64,000 bases of DNA from Phlebopus portentosus (taxonomy: Eukaryota > Basidiomycota > Agaricomycetes > Boletales > Boletinellaceae), in assembly GCA_037892935.1 (NCBI GenBank), contig JAYXKI010000001.1:2294001-2358000 (forward strand). The letters run 5' to 3'. This document shows, one piece after another, positions 21,059-29,897 of the stretch. The first letter of the stretch is position 1. Each line of letters opens with the position of its first letter. The notes beneath the pieces were generated by a model that saw nothing but the letters and a program-made list of their open reading frames with translations, was not told where the DNA came from and did not search any database. The position numbers and the translations under genes were made by a program.

Positions 21059-23430
21059 AAACCCTTTGGAAGTGGTCCTCGCGCGATCGTTCGAATTCCG
21101 GTGGCCACTTTGCTTTGCTTTCTGCGATCGTTCGGGTCCGTTAAGGTGATATGTTGGTCACCTGACGTGTAATCCTTCGTTTCGCACTCCGTAATAGCGA
21201 AAAACGGTCTCCCCAACAAAGCCTGGAAGGGAGCGTTCGGAACGACTTGCACTTGGAGCGAAACGTCAATCCCGGCTATCGTGAACTTCGCATTAGAGAT
21301 CATGCCAATGGTAGATGACCTAGCCGCGTCTGCTGTCTCGAGGATCATTCCTTTGTCAGGGGATAGGGGTATCTGAAGCTTCTCCCACACGTCTTCGCGG
21401 AGCAGACACACTACGGCTCCCTGGTCGAGCACACATTCGACTTCCAGAGTGTCTTCAATCAACGCGCTAACGGTCCTGAGGGGCATGGATGCCTCTGCGG
21501 CAACGCCTTGTCCACTGAGCGCCAGTATTTCTTCCGTCGAAAGCGTTTCGCCTGTTTCGACTTGTTCCGACGCGAAACACCCAACTTGTAACGTAAGTGA
21601 ATCATCTACGACCTCACCGTATTTGACTTCAGCCGCGTTGTATCTCTTCGCCGTCGTCAACTCCTTCATCTGTTTCCTAACGTCCGGGGCGATTGAGAGG
21701 AGTTCACGTTGGCTGATGGTGATAGGGGTATCGAGGGTACGAGTCAGAACGTTGGAGACTGCGCTCGAGTCTTCTATTGGTACGACGTATTTATACTGGG
21801 GTTGTGATTTCCTGGTAATGTCGTCCTGCTGCGGTGACTGGAGTGACCTTGTCGAGGGCCGCGCGCCACTCGGTGGCGCGGGCTGCGGTTTCGCCTGCGC
21901 CTTCTTATGAGGCTGAACTCTAGGGATCTCTACGCCATCGGGCTTCGTTCTTCGTCCACCAGCTGCCTTCTTCTTCGCCTCGTTAATCAAAATCTCCAAA
22001 CGTTCGATGTCGTAGTTTTCCTGCTCGTCCTGATCTTCTTCGTCGTGACTATATGCGTACGCTGGACCAGCTTGATGGCTATATGCGGGCGTGACCGACT
22101 CGACCATCCCTACTGTGTGTGTCGCCGGGGCTTTAGCATGAAAGCTATCGATTCGTTCTTTGAGATTGTTCCCCGGTAGCGACCTCGTAATGAGACCGCC
22201 GTTCGGCAACACAATCCTTCCATCCTGGCTCCTAACGCACTTTCCGGCTTGGATGTACTCGAGAACCTTTGTACACGATCGAATATAGTGTCCTGCTTCG
22301 CCACAGAAGTTGCAAACTGGGTTTCGCGGAGTTTCGCTGCGTTCCGCCCCTGATCGATGCGGAACGTTCCCCTTGCTCAGGGCGTCGAGCGTAACCTGAA
22401 AACTCTTCAACGTATCCATTACCTTGGCCAAATCCACTTCTTCCTTCTTTACGATACTTGTCGAAGCTTCTCCGGTAGCTGGGGGTGGAAAGTTACTGCC
22501 GAAACTGCCCACAATCTTTCCTCCCAGCACGAAATTCGAATGTTCGAGCACGTCCTTAATTTTGTAAGGCGTAGACGAATCGTGGTCTGGTAGCTTGATC
22601 TCGATACGACGAATGAGCGCCTCTCTAAGGTCTCCTGTAATTCCCATCAGGAACATCTCGTCAGCTTGGGACTCCAAGATCTTTCCGTTCGTTATAAGAT
22701 ACTTAGAGCGCCTGACGAATTCTCGATGATATTCGCCTAGGTCTTCTCGGTTCTTGATCCCTTTCTTCGCCCGTTCTACGACCAAATGCTCCAGTTCTCC
22801 CTTGGAGTAGCGTTTCCCTGCCGTGAGACTCGGGTATAGAGCTATAATCTCTCTCTTCACCGTCTCCACATCAGGGTTCGGGTCGTTAATCTCGTCGGTA
22901 GTCTCGCAAAGTTCTGCGACGTCGGTCTTTGCATAGTACAAGAACTTCCGGACGTGATCTCTATCGTTCCACGCGGCCTGTCTTGCGATCTCTGCAACGT
23001 CTTCGAAGAACCTAGGGAGTTCCTTTGGTTCTGAGCCGTCAAACGTTGGGGCACGTTTGTCCCCACGCGAGGGCGGCTGGTACGCCATTGCGGTTTGTCG
23101 ATTTGTAAGTTGTTGTAATACGTTAGCGTTAGCAGACAGACGAGCTATTATTGCTGCGTTGCTGGCTAAGATCTGTTGAGTTCCGGTAGGTAGTTGGTAA
23201 TTGGTAGGCGGGCTAGCTGGTCTGTTCGGCGAGCCTGGGGTGGAAGCTGGCACGGATGAGAGGTTGGGGAGTTCTGAATCAGCGATGGTAGATGGGGAAT
23301 GATCTAGGGAATCGGTGTTGGAAGGAATGGCGCTAACGGATTGTCGCAAGGGTGTTTCGCTGTGTTCCGCGTTTTCCGCAGCGGAATGTATGTTGCGATT
23401 GACAATCCTAGGCCTTCGAGTCGGCGGCAA
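21037..23430 (-). CDS. E1 Gag-protease polyprotein
   Basis: 797 codons from an ATG about 100 bp after the PBS. The N-terminal ~90 residues are S/T/P-rich, followed by a helical capsid-like region (PTFDGSEPKELPRFFEDV onward). A zinc knuckle CNFCGEAGHYIRSC lies near residue 371. An aspartic protease-like domain at the C terminus has VLDQGAVVCLL near residue 667 and FQALLGRPFF later. The usual active site is D-S/T-G; here it reads D-Q-G, so activity is uncertain or divergent. Protease lies with Gag, not with Pol. The frame ends seven codons after a canonical -1 slippery heptamer, so most product would be Gag-protease and a minority Gag-protease-Pol. Confidence 0.9.
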   Translation of the reverse strand: MPPTRRPRIVNRNIHSAAENAEHSETPLRQSVSAIPSNTDSLDHSPSTIADSELPNLSSVPASTPGSPNRPASPPTNYQLPTGTQQILASNAAIIARLSANANVLQQLTNRQTAMAYQPPSRGDKRAPTFDGSEPKELPRFFEDVAEIARQAAWNDRDHVRKFLYYAKTDVAELCETTDEINDPNPDVETVKREIIALYPSLTAGKRYSKGELEHLVVERAKKGIKNREDLGEYHREFVRRSKYLITNGKILESQADEMFLMGITGDLREALIRRIEIKLPDHDSSTPYKIKDVLEHSNFVLGGKIVGSFGSNFPPPATGEASTSIVKKEEVDLAKVMDTLKSFQVTLDALSKGNVPHRSGAERSETPRNPVCNFCGEAGHYIRSCTKVLEYIQAGKCVRSQDGRIVLPNGGLITRSLPGNNLKERIDSFHAKAPATHTVGMVESVTPAYSHQAGPAYAYSHDEEDQDEQENYDIERLEILINEAKKKAAGGRRTKPDGVEIPRVQPHKKAQAKPQPAPPSGARPSTRSLQSPQQDDITRKSQPQYKYVVPIEDSSAVSNVLTRTLDTPITISQRELLSIAPDVRKQMKELTTAKRYNAAEVKYGEVVDDSLTLQVGCFASEQVETGETLSTEEILALSGQGVAAEASMPLRTVSALIEDTLEVECVLDQGAVVCLLREDVWEKLQIPLSPDKGMILETADAARSSTIGMISNAKFTIAGIDVSLQVQVVPNAPFQALLGRPFFAITECETKDYTSGDQHITLTDPNDRRKQSKVATGIRTIARGPLPKGFPQASRN
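21058..21064 (-). promoter_or_regulatory. -1 ribosomal frameshift heptamer G GGT TTT between E1 gag and pol
   Basis: In the gag frame the codons read AAG GGT TTT CCG, so G GGT TTT fits X XXY YYZ exactly. Slipping back one base enters the pol frame, which is open from here onward, and gag ends 7 codons later. Phase, position and open frame all agree. I did not identify a downstream pseudoknot by eye. Confidence 0.85.
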
Positions 23431-23529
23431 AACCTGATGTTCTACAGGGACTCGAGCGGATTGGCTACGTGTAACTCGTCTGCTAGACGAATTTGGCGGG
23501 GTATTCGTAATGGTTGGACAGTGAAATCC

Positions 23530-23547
23530 CCCTCGCCGTGGGCTCCA
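23530..23547 (-). promoter_or_regulatory. E1 primer-binding site
   Basis: Minus strand TGGAGCCCACGGCGAGGG, two bases after the end of the 5' LTR, the canonical position. It is complementary to a tRNA ending CCCTCGCCGTGGGCTCCA; I cannot name the tRNA. Confidence 0.85.
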
Positions 23548-23549
23548 CT

Positions 23550-25176
23550 TGAAACTCCTGTGGACGTTCTGATGCCGGACAGGGAGTGTATAGTTCGAGG
23601 GGCTGCCCTAGAATACCTTCAAACGGTCAGCAGAGAATTACACCCGAGCTAAGGGCACGAAGGAATGGAGGGAAATAGGGATAGGCAATGGAAGGGCTTG
23701 GTGAGAACCGGGGATATGAGGGAAGCGCTCGAGGAGGAATTCCGAGGGTAGGCTTCTCCCGAGATCGACGGTGGCGGTGCAAAGGCAAAATCGACTCTCC
23801 GGCTCAGCTGCGAGCTCTGGACTAAAGCCGACTAACCCAAGGCACAAGAACTAAACTAACTAGGCTATGCTAGTCGAACCACCAACCCGAACGTGACTAA
23901 TCGACTGTGCTAACACACTGGTAAGCGACTGCAGCCGATCTCACTCGTAGTCTAAAGTGTCGGAACGCGGCGTAACGATTCGAAACGCGATTCGATGGAC
24001 GAAGGACAATTGCTGAGTGTGTCGAAATGTGATGCGAGGGATGGAGATGCAAAACGATGACGGAAGGGGACTGAGAGAATCGAAGGATATGTGTGGGACG
24101 ATGGAACCGACCGTTTCCGATCGAAACGATGCGGAATAGCACCGGGCTGGTTTTGAGGAAACGGAGAGTGGAATGTCAAGAGGAAAGGGGTGATATGGTG
24201 TCCTTTCCCGACGACAATGGAGAGGAGAAGGTGTTGCGAGACCAAATGCGAGCGGTACACAGAGTAACTGGGTTACGAGCGAAACCGGGCGAAACGGATC
24301 GAAACACGTGAGGGGGTCTTGTTTCGGGTGAGAGAAGATAGAGAAGCCTTTATACGATGACGGCGAACTATACGAACGCGCGAACGGCTCTACTGCGAAG
24401 AGAGATCACCGATCGACTGTACAGAACACGAAATGTCGTATATTAGACTATAGAGACGAGAGAGTCCACTACGAACAAGTAGACTAGAGGTCGAGAGGCT
24501 TTGAGACGATGTGAGAACTGCAAGCTAAGCTCCCACTCAGCTCCCACTAAGCTCTCCTCTACTACGAGAGTCGTGCTATATTTATACTAAACGTCCAAGA
24601 CTGAGCCTCCCAGCGGTCAGAGAACCTACGTCATAAGGAAAAGGGAACGCATATCGCTATCTACAAAGGAGGGGAGCGCATAGGAATGGTTTAAGGGACA
24701 CATAGGTCAAAAGAAACAATACTAAGCATGTCTGGAACGAGAGCATAATGGATTAAAGGGGACGCATATAGAAAGGTCAGAAAATGTGCGGAACCTTCGG
24801 AACCGGGTCTCTTTGAGCGGAACGAAGCGGAACTCGGGGAAACGACTCGGAAGGGCTCTGGCTAGCCTGACAAAGTAAGTCTGCGATGTTTAACAAAGGA
24901 GAGGGACTGAGGACGAGGTTGCAGGGTCAAATCTCTTTGTCTGGAATGCGGATCCGAGGTCCGGAGACTTGTGATCGACGCGTGCAAACTCGATGCCGTG
25001 ATTCTCCCGTCTTGATGGCCGATCAAAGAACGGTGCACGTGCCATCTGGACTATGGCGTTCTTGCTAAGTTCACTCGTTCGAGCGAAACCAGTCGAAACC
25101 GAGCGAAACCAGTCGGAACACCACGGAACTGGTCGTAACGACTCCGTACGTTCCCAAGCTTCAGACTTACTCTTCA
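23550..25176 (-). repeat. E1 5' LTR
   Basis: 1627 bp, with no difference from 13122-14748 in the parts compared by eye. It starts transcription of gag-pol on the minus strand by position. The outer end abuts CCGAGCTTTG, the Argonaute codons for KLG. Confidence 0.93.
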
Positions 25177-26793
25177 CCGAGCTTTGTGTTAACCTTGAGC
25201 GCGAGATTCGGCAGATACTGATCGTGGCCCTCCTTGTCGAGCATGTTCTCGATGAGGCCAATCACGGACCGGAGGCCCTGGCCGACGTCAAAGTACCGGT
25301 GGAGTCCCGCATAGATGTGCTGTTTGACATGAGGGCGAGAACCATCTGGGGCCTGCCTGGCAGCGATTCGAACAACCTTGATACTTTGTCCACATCCTCA
25401 TCGCGGTATGGATCCTCTCGACTCGGACGGCGGAGCTGCAGGACCTGCATGATGAAGTCCGAGTTGACGTTCATTCCACGTGCGTGACATTTTCCGATCA
25501 GAGCCTTCACCGCCTCGCGCACCTGCACCTCGAGCGAGCTGTCGGACTCTTCTATATTCCCATCCTTTAAGACCACAACTGCAAGGCGTTTAAGCTCTGC
25601 AAGCCTCGCGAACTGAATGCCACGCGCCGTCCAAGATCCATTGACAATTTGTGCACGGCCCGAAGGATAAATCACCAACGGTGCGGGGAGAACGCGAGCC
25701 GCGACAACAGCCATATTTGTCGAGATTTTGATTCCGAAGCTGACCATCGGAGGTGTGCCCTCCTCGAAGCCTAGGAGACGGAGACCCTTGATAGTGATTG
25801 TCTGTGCGTGACCGGCTGGCGTCTTGTTGTTTGCAGCACACAGGGCTGCGCTCTCCCCAGACTTCAGCTCACCCGCGAAAAGGGTCCCTGGTACAATCTT
25901 GCACAGCTCGGCTGGTACGAAAACGTCCTTGCCCTCTTTCCCGACATTCACCACGGGCAGGTCATCTGCGTGGCGGAGTGTGATGTGGAACTCTGTGCGA
26001 TAGTCAGCACGATTCCTATTCGATCCACGGATGACTTACTTTTCTGGAAATATTCCTCCACTGTGATATTGCCGAATTTTTCACTCTGGATCTTTGTCCG
26101 TCTCGCCGTACCGGGTCCAATCGCCTTCACGGTGTTGCGCCTATCGTACCCGAGGTAACTTGTAACTACCCTCATATTACCGAAGAATTTCTGAGGTACG
26201 GCACCGCGAGATTGCTGCATGAACTCGCGCAGCGCATCGGCCATGCTTCGCGGGACGTGGAACGCGCTCATGCACGTATTCACGCTGACCATGAGGGACT
26301 TGTGAACTGGACGGACGGAAGCGAAGAAGCCGTTGACGACCTTGATGCTAGGGCGAGTAGGCACGCCCGTATCCGCATTGGGGTTGAAATAGTATGCATC
26401 CTTGGTGAGTGCGCGAAAACCAGTGTGAGCGGCATGCGCCATAACGATCAGGTTGAAGGCCGAGACGATAGGTGCAGGATCGTAGTCGGGATTCTCACCA
26501 CGTAGGTACCTGTTGAAGAAAGAAGTCAGTATCACTATTAGATTACGGTCGAAGGGCAAGCCTTACCCAGCGAGGTCCACTGATTCAAGAGGATTAGGTC
26601 CGACAAGTGTGACAAAGTACGGGATATCGTGCGTGCGTGCGCCCAGTTCCTCGGACGATGGGGCCGGTGCCGTCACCGTGACCTGAAAGTTTTTCGGCAG
26701 CGGCAGCTTTGCGAACGAGGCGACCGACGCCATCATGCGCGATGCCCTGCACGTTCTGCGACAGTTCCTGAGACTGAGAAAATTCGGCAACAA
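25177..26793 (-). pseudogene. Argonaute pseudogene, N to MID region
   Basis: Reading minus: LPLPKNFQVTV (N domain, exon at or above 26567), an intron GTAAGG...CAACAG (26510-26566), YLRGENPDYDPAP and LIVMAHA, GFFASVRPVHKSLMVSVN (linker before PAZ), an intron GTAAGT...GCACAG (25993-26039), then DLPVVNVGKEGKDVFVPAEL and CKIVPG (end of PAZ), NGSWTARGIQFA (linker 2) and a MID region to NLALKVNTKLG, cut by E1. A one-base frameshift near 25330 separates QMVLALM from KQHIYAGLHRYF, so the gene was damaged independently of the insertion. Argonautes bind small RNAs for silencing. The N-terminal start is not resolved. Confidence 0.88.
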
Positions 26794-26814
26794 TGTGCCT
26801 GCGCAAGTCGACGG

Positions 26815-26935
26815 CCTCCTAGGTACGGCACTGCAAGATTACTGCATGAACTCGCGCAGTGCATTGGCCATGCTGTGTGGGACATGGAATGCACTCATGC
26901 ACGTCTCCAGGCTGGTGCTGAATGGACCTGTAAGG
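26815..26935 (-). pseudogene. Duplicated, diverged Argonaute segment
   Basis: This ~110 bp matches 26188-26290 of the same pseudogene (the VPRSMADALREFMQQ region and the codons before it) with many C-to-T or G-to-A differences. It sits upstream of the N-domain exon, so it is a local duplication or part of a second decayed copy. Confidence 0.65.
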
Positions 26936-27327
26936 TAATTGGCTCCTTATGTTGAGCCACCGAATTGTGGATGCGTACGCATCCACATTCTGAACCATCT
27001 CTCACCTTGCAGATTGCAATGGCTTCAGGCCACTTCATTACCTTTTCTTTTAATTGTTGTTCTGGCTGTTGGGAGGTCTGTGGTTCTTGGACACCTCTGT
27101 CCCTGTCGCAGTGGGCAGCCCAGGTGTAGAGGCAGTATGTTGAGTGCTGCTGAACCTGTGCACTTAGCCAGGGCGGCACCTATTATACTGTGGCTGTTTG
27201 CCAGCCAGCTGGAGGTGTGCTATGCGCTGCTGAACCTGTGCCACTTAGCCGGGGCGGCGCTAGTGCACTCTGACCTTGTGTTAACCAGTTTGGGCCTTGA
27301 AGCCAGTGGAAGTTCCTTTGTCCTGTC
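26936..27327. repeat. Spacer with a 22-bp perfect palindrome and an 83-bp-spaced direct repeat
   Basis: A perfect palindrome spans 26966-26987 (core GATGCGTACGCATC). The segment GCTGCTGAACCTGTG and the following CACTTAGCC.GGGCGGCGCC-like sequence occurs near 27145 and again near 27228. No coding support. Confidence 0.6.
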
Positions 27328-27332
27328 AACAG

Positions 27333-28938
27333 TGTTAGGACCAGTGTTTTCGGACGAGGTGGTCAGTCCGAGCGTACCGGAACAAGTCCCTGCTTCCTCC
27401 TTCTGACAATGTATGATTGGAGAGTAGAGTAGCGAAGGTTAGATGTACTACTAAGAAGCGAGCTATAGGCTCAAGCTTGACCCAGCAGTAGAGCAGAGGT
27501 TCAATCAAAGGGGTACAGTTATGATTGAAAGTACAAAATAATTTTGCTGAGGGACAACACCCCGCTCAGCTGGTGCTTTAAATAAAGTTTCTACTGAATA
27601 CTACCGACTACCAAATACTACCGACCATGCCTCGCTATTGGTTAGGACAATGTGTTTCAGCTGGTGTCACTACTACTCTCTTGAGTCTGTAGTACCACTG
27701 ACAACTCTGGTGGTGCTACCGAAACTCCTGGTTGCACCACCGACTACTTCCTTCCCTATTAGGCAGGCCCTAACTTCCTTCCGTTCCGAAGAAGCCTTCC
27801 CCAGGCTTCTATCGATCTCCGTTCCTATCACATGTTAATCCTTAACGCCAATCTTCCCATGAGAGACTTCTTTCATGTGCCGCGATCTCGCTTCGCCGGC
27901 GCTCCGTTACTCCGGCCGAGCTTCTGCCGTTTAATCTTCCATCATGGGGCTGACCGTTATCTCGGGATTTGGGATCGGCAACCCCTGCCGATCATCGGAG
28001 ATTAACCTTGGCGGCTGTGTAAATTTAGCCGACACCCTTCTGTGCCTTGCCGCGATATCGATGTCAGTGAATTGTAGTCCGGTACCCGTCGTTAACCTGT
28101 ATCTTCTTCCCAGGTGATTCGTTCCGCGCCATTCGTCGACTGTAATAACCCCTTCTTCCGATCGTTCCCATGCTTCTAGCATTCGATCCGTTGCTTCTTC
28201 GATAAGACTTTCGACGTCCGATGGCGCACTGTAATAGATCGGCCAATCGACTTCTACTGCAGTGTTTCGACACAAGGTCTGGTGACGATGCTGATTGATC
28301 CAAGCTCTCACGCCAACCTTCAGTGCATAGATATCCCTGTCGCCAAGCCATACAGATACCTCATGATCGTATGCGCTCATTCCGCGGTTCGGCAATGGTT
28401 GGTCAAACGTTCGTTCCGAGGGTCCGGGTTTATGCCGAATCTTGACATCGGCCCCTTCCCTAGTTACTAAGCGCTCCACGAAGTTCTTGAGGAGCCACTC
28501 CGAAAGAACCCAACTCCTTTGGTATGCCAAATAGCAGTTTGTACAAACCAGGCTTTCATGAACAAAGCGTCTGGTTGCACTATGTCGATATCGTCTCTTC
28601 TGCAGGAGTTCCACGTATCTTGCGATGTTCCATTCTTCCATGTCCACGTAGCTTCGCTCGGGTGGAGGAGTATGTCCAATATGCATTCCAGCTAGTCCTT
28701 GCTGTAAATCGTATGGGTCCTCCCTTTCGTCGCGTTCGTCCTCGTAATATCGTCGATCAGGTTCCTCTTGAATATATTCCACAGCGACCTCCCCAGGTCC
28801 TTGCTGTACTAGTGGGCGAGAATCGCCTCCACTATTCTGTCCTTGAAGCCTTTCGAAATGCTCTTGATTAGGCTGCATAATTCGGTGTGTAAAGCGTCTG
28901 ATGCCACGCCGCATTGTATATCCACAATTTTCGTAACA
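27333..28938 (-). repeat. E2 3' LTR
   Basis: 1606 bp with TGTTA...TAACA ends. On the minus strand its first ~1 kb is occupied by a 327-codon ORF beginning 24 nt inside the LTR; the remaining ~600 bp include a TTTATTTAAAG TATA-like site near 27575-27585. Confidence 0.93.
27931..28914 (-). CDS. LTR-encoded 327-residue protein of E2 (3' LTR copy)
   Basis: The ORF starts at the first ATG after the LTR terminus and ends inside the LTR. The N-terminal ~90 residues are Q/E/R/D-rich. Then come YVELLQKRRYRHSATRRF, a C-x2-C pair (CTNC), a helical stretch, HEVSVWLGDRD, TAVEVDWPIYYS, a helix, GVITVDEW and a P/S-rich end. I recognise no known domain. A broken homologue occupies the same place in the E4 LTR (57488-58228), with the C-x2-C pair, the HxVxV motif, the V-D-W-P/I-D-I-P motif and the GVxVxDE motif alignable. 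In the 3' LTR it lies downstream of pol on the same strand, like the U3-encoded gene of some retroviruses. Function unknown. Confidence 0.8.
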   Translation of the reverse strand: MRRGIRRFTHRIMQPNQEHFERLQGQNSGGDSRPLVQQGPGEVAVEYIQEEPDRRYYEDERDEREDPYDLQQGLAGMHIGHTPPPERSYVDMEEWNIARYVELLQKRRYRHSATRRFVHESLVCTNCYLAYQRSWVLSEWLLKNFVERLVTREGADVKIRHKPGPSERTFDQPLPNRGMSAYDHEVSVWLGDRDIYALKVGVRAWINQHRHQTLCRNTAVEVDWPIYYSAPSDVESLIEEATDRMLEAWERSEEGVITVDEWRGTNHLGRRYRLTTGTGLQFTDIDIAARHRRVSAKFTQPPRLISDDRQGLPIPNPEITVSPMMED

Positions 28939-28949
28939 TTCCTCCCCTT
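28939..28949 (-). promoter_or_regulatory. E2 polypurine tract
   Basis: Minus strand AAGGGGAGGAA directly precedes the 3' LTR, the site expected for plus-strand DNA priming. This also fixes the orientation. Confidence 0.8.
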
Positions 28950-29437
28950 AAGATCCACTTCGGACTGCAAGGAGAGTGTGGATCCCTTAATTGTGGTAGC
29001 CATAATCTTGCTGTTTCGTATTGTTGCTTCCTAGACCAGACTCTTCTTGTGTACTAGTGTCTCATTCCTCTTGTCTGGAATAACTGTAGCACTGTACATC
29101 CAGAGTCCTCCGCTCATTATTGATCATGTGACCTGACGCACAACCCATTCGAACAAAAGTGCGGCAGTCATGTGACTTAAACACTTCCTGTTTGGATGAG
29201 AGGGTGGCAGTCACGTGATTGACGCTCAACCTGTTCTCAGAGAAAGGCGGCGGTCACGTGACACTTGCTCAATAACTCAAAGCCTCGCTGAGTGTCGGCT
29301 CCCAACATACTAGATGCTTCCCAGCATGCTAGGAATAGTTTAATGACTTATTCAGGTCAAATATGACCTCGATTAGTGTCGGTCCCAACTTACAAGGTAC
29401 GTCCCAGTACGCTTGGAATAGTTTAACGACTTGTTCA
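28950..29437. other. E2 region between pol and 3' LTR, with three CACGTG-type repeats
   Basis: About 490 bp interrupted by E3 at 29438. It contains GGCAGTCATGTGA, GGCAGTCACGTGA and GGCGGTCACGTGA near 29166, 29209 and 29250, and near-duplicate TATTCAGGTCAAATATGACCTCGATTAGTG/CTCAAAGCCTCGCTGAGTGTCGG segments. No ORF is supported; 28809-29003 has a short frame without motifs. Confidence 0.5.
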
Positions 29438-29897
29438 TGTTAGGCGGACGGCTCAAGGACTGAGTCGAGGCAGGCCAACACAACAACAAACAAGCGTGAA
29501 TGAGATAATCCCAAACACGTCGCTCAGGTCAAGACAGCTAAGACGAGGCTTAAGTCCAGACCGTCGAACGCTAGGTCGCAGTGAAGGTAAGTAGAATTCA
29601 GCAAACTAATAATACAAGAGTAGGTACCTAGGTCGCAGTGAAGGTAAGTAGAATAGAAAGACAAGGAACGAAAGAGTCAAACTATCTACTTATATAGACT
29701 TTGGGCGCGGGAAAAGGTCTACCCTAATGGGAAGTCACATGACAAGGAATGGGATGATTAGTGAGCGTGATAGAACATTGTGGAATGTTCCGGCAAAAGG
29801 ATGAATAAGCGCATAAGAAAAATAAAAGAAAAAGAAAAAGAATATTAAAATAAATGATGACGTCAGAAAAGAAAAGGAAAATGTTCGAGTCCTTACA
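29438..29897 (-). repeat. E3 3' LTR
   Basis: 460 bp. It contains a direct repeat of (T)AGGTCGCAGTGAAGGTAAG (near 29570 and 29631) and an A/G-rich segment near its inner end. A polypurine tract AAGGGGGGG (minus strand, 29901-29909) precedes it by a few bases. Confidence 0.93.

Larger units (their letters stand above)
13122..25176 (-). mobile_element. Complete Ty3/Gypsy-type LTR retrotransposon E1 (minus orientation)
   Basis: Two 1627-bp LTRs (13122-14748 and 23550-25176), both TG...CA with TGAA/TTCA ends and apparently near-identical, bound a 12 kb element. Flanks carry ACCGA at 13117-13121 and 25176-25180; read as TG...CA the duplication is CCGA, and read as 5 bp the last A is shared with the LTR. 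The insertion splits an Argonaute reading frame exactly in the codons for KLGG. The order on the minus strand is LTR, PBS, gag-protease, pol, then an opposite-strand accessory gene, then LTR. Near-identical LTRs suggest a recent insertion. Confidence 0.95.

Noticed and set aside
28809..29003. 64-codon ORF upstream of the LTR protein
   Set aside because: It overlaps the LTR end in another frame, has no motif, and is not present at the other LTR.
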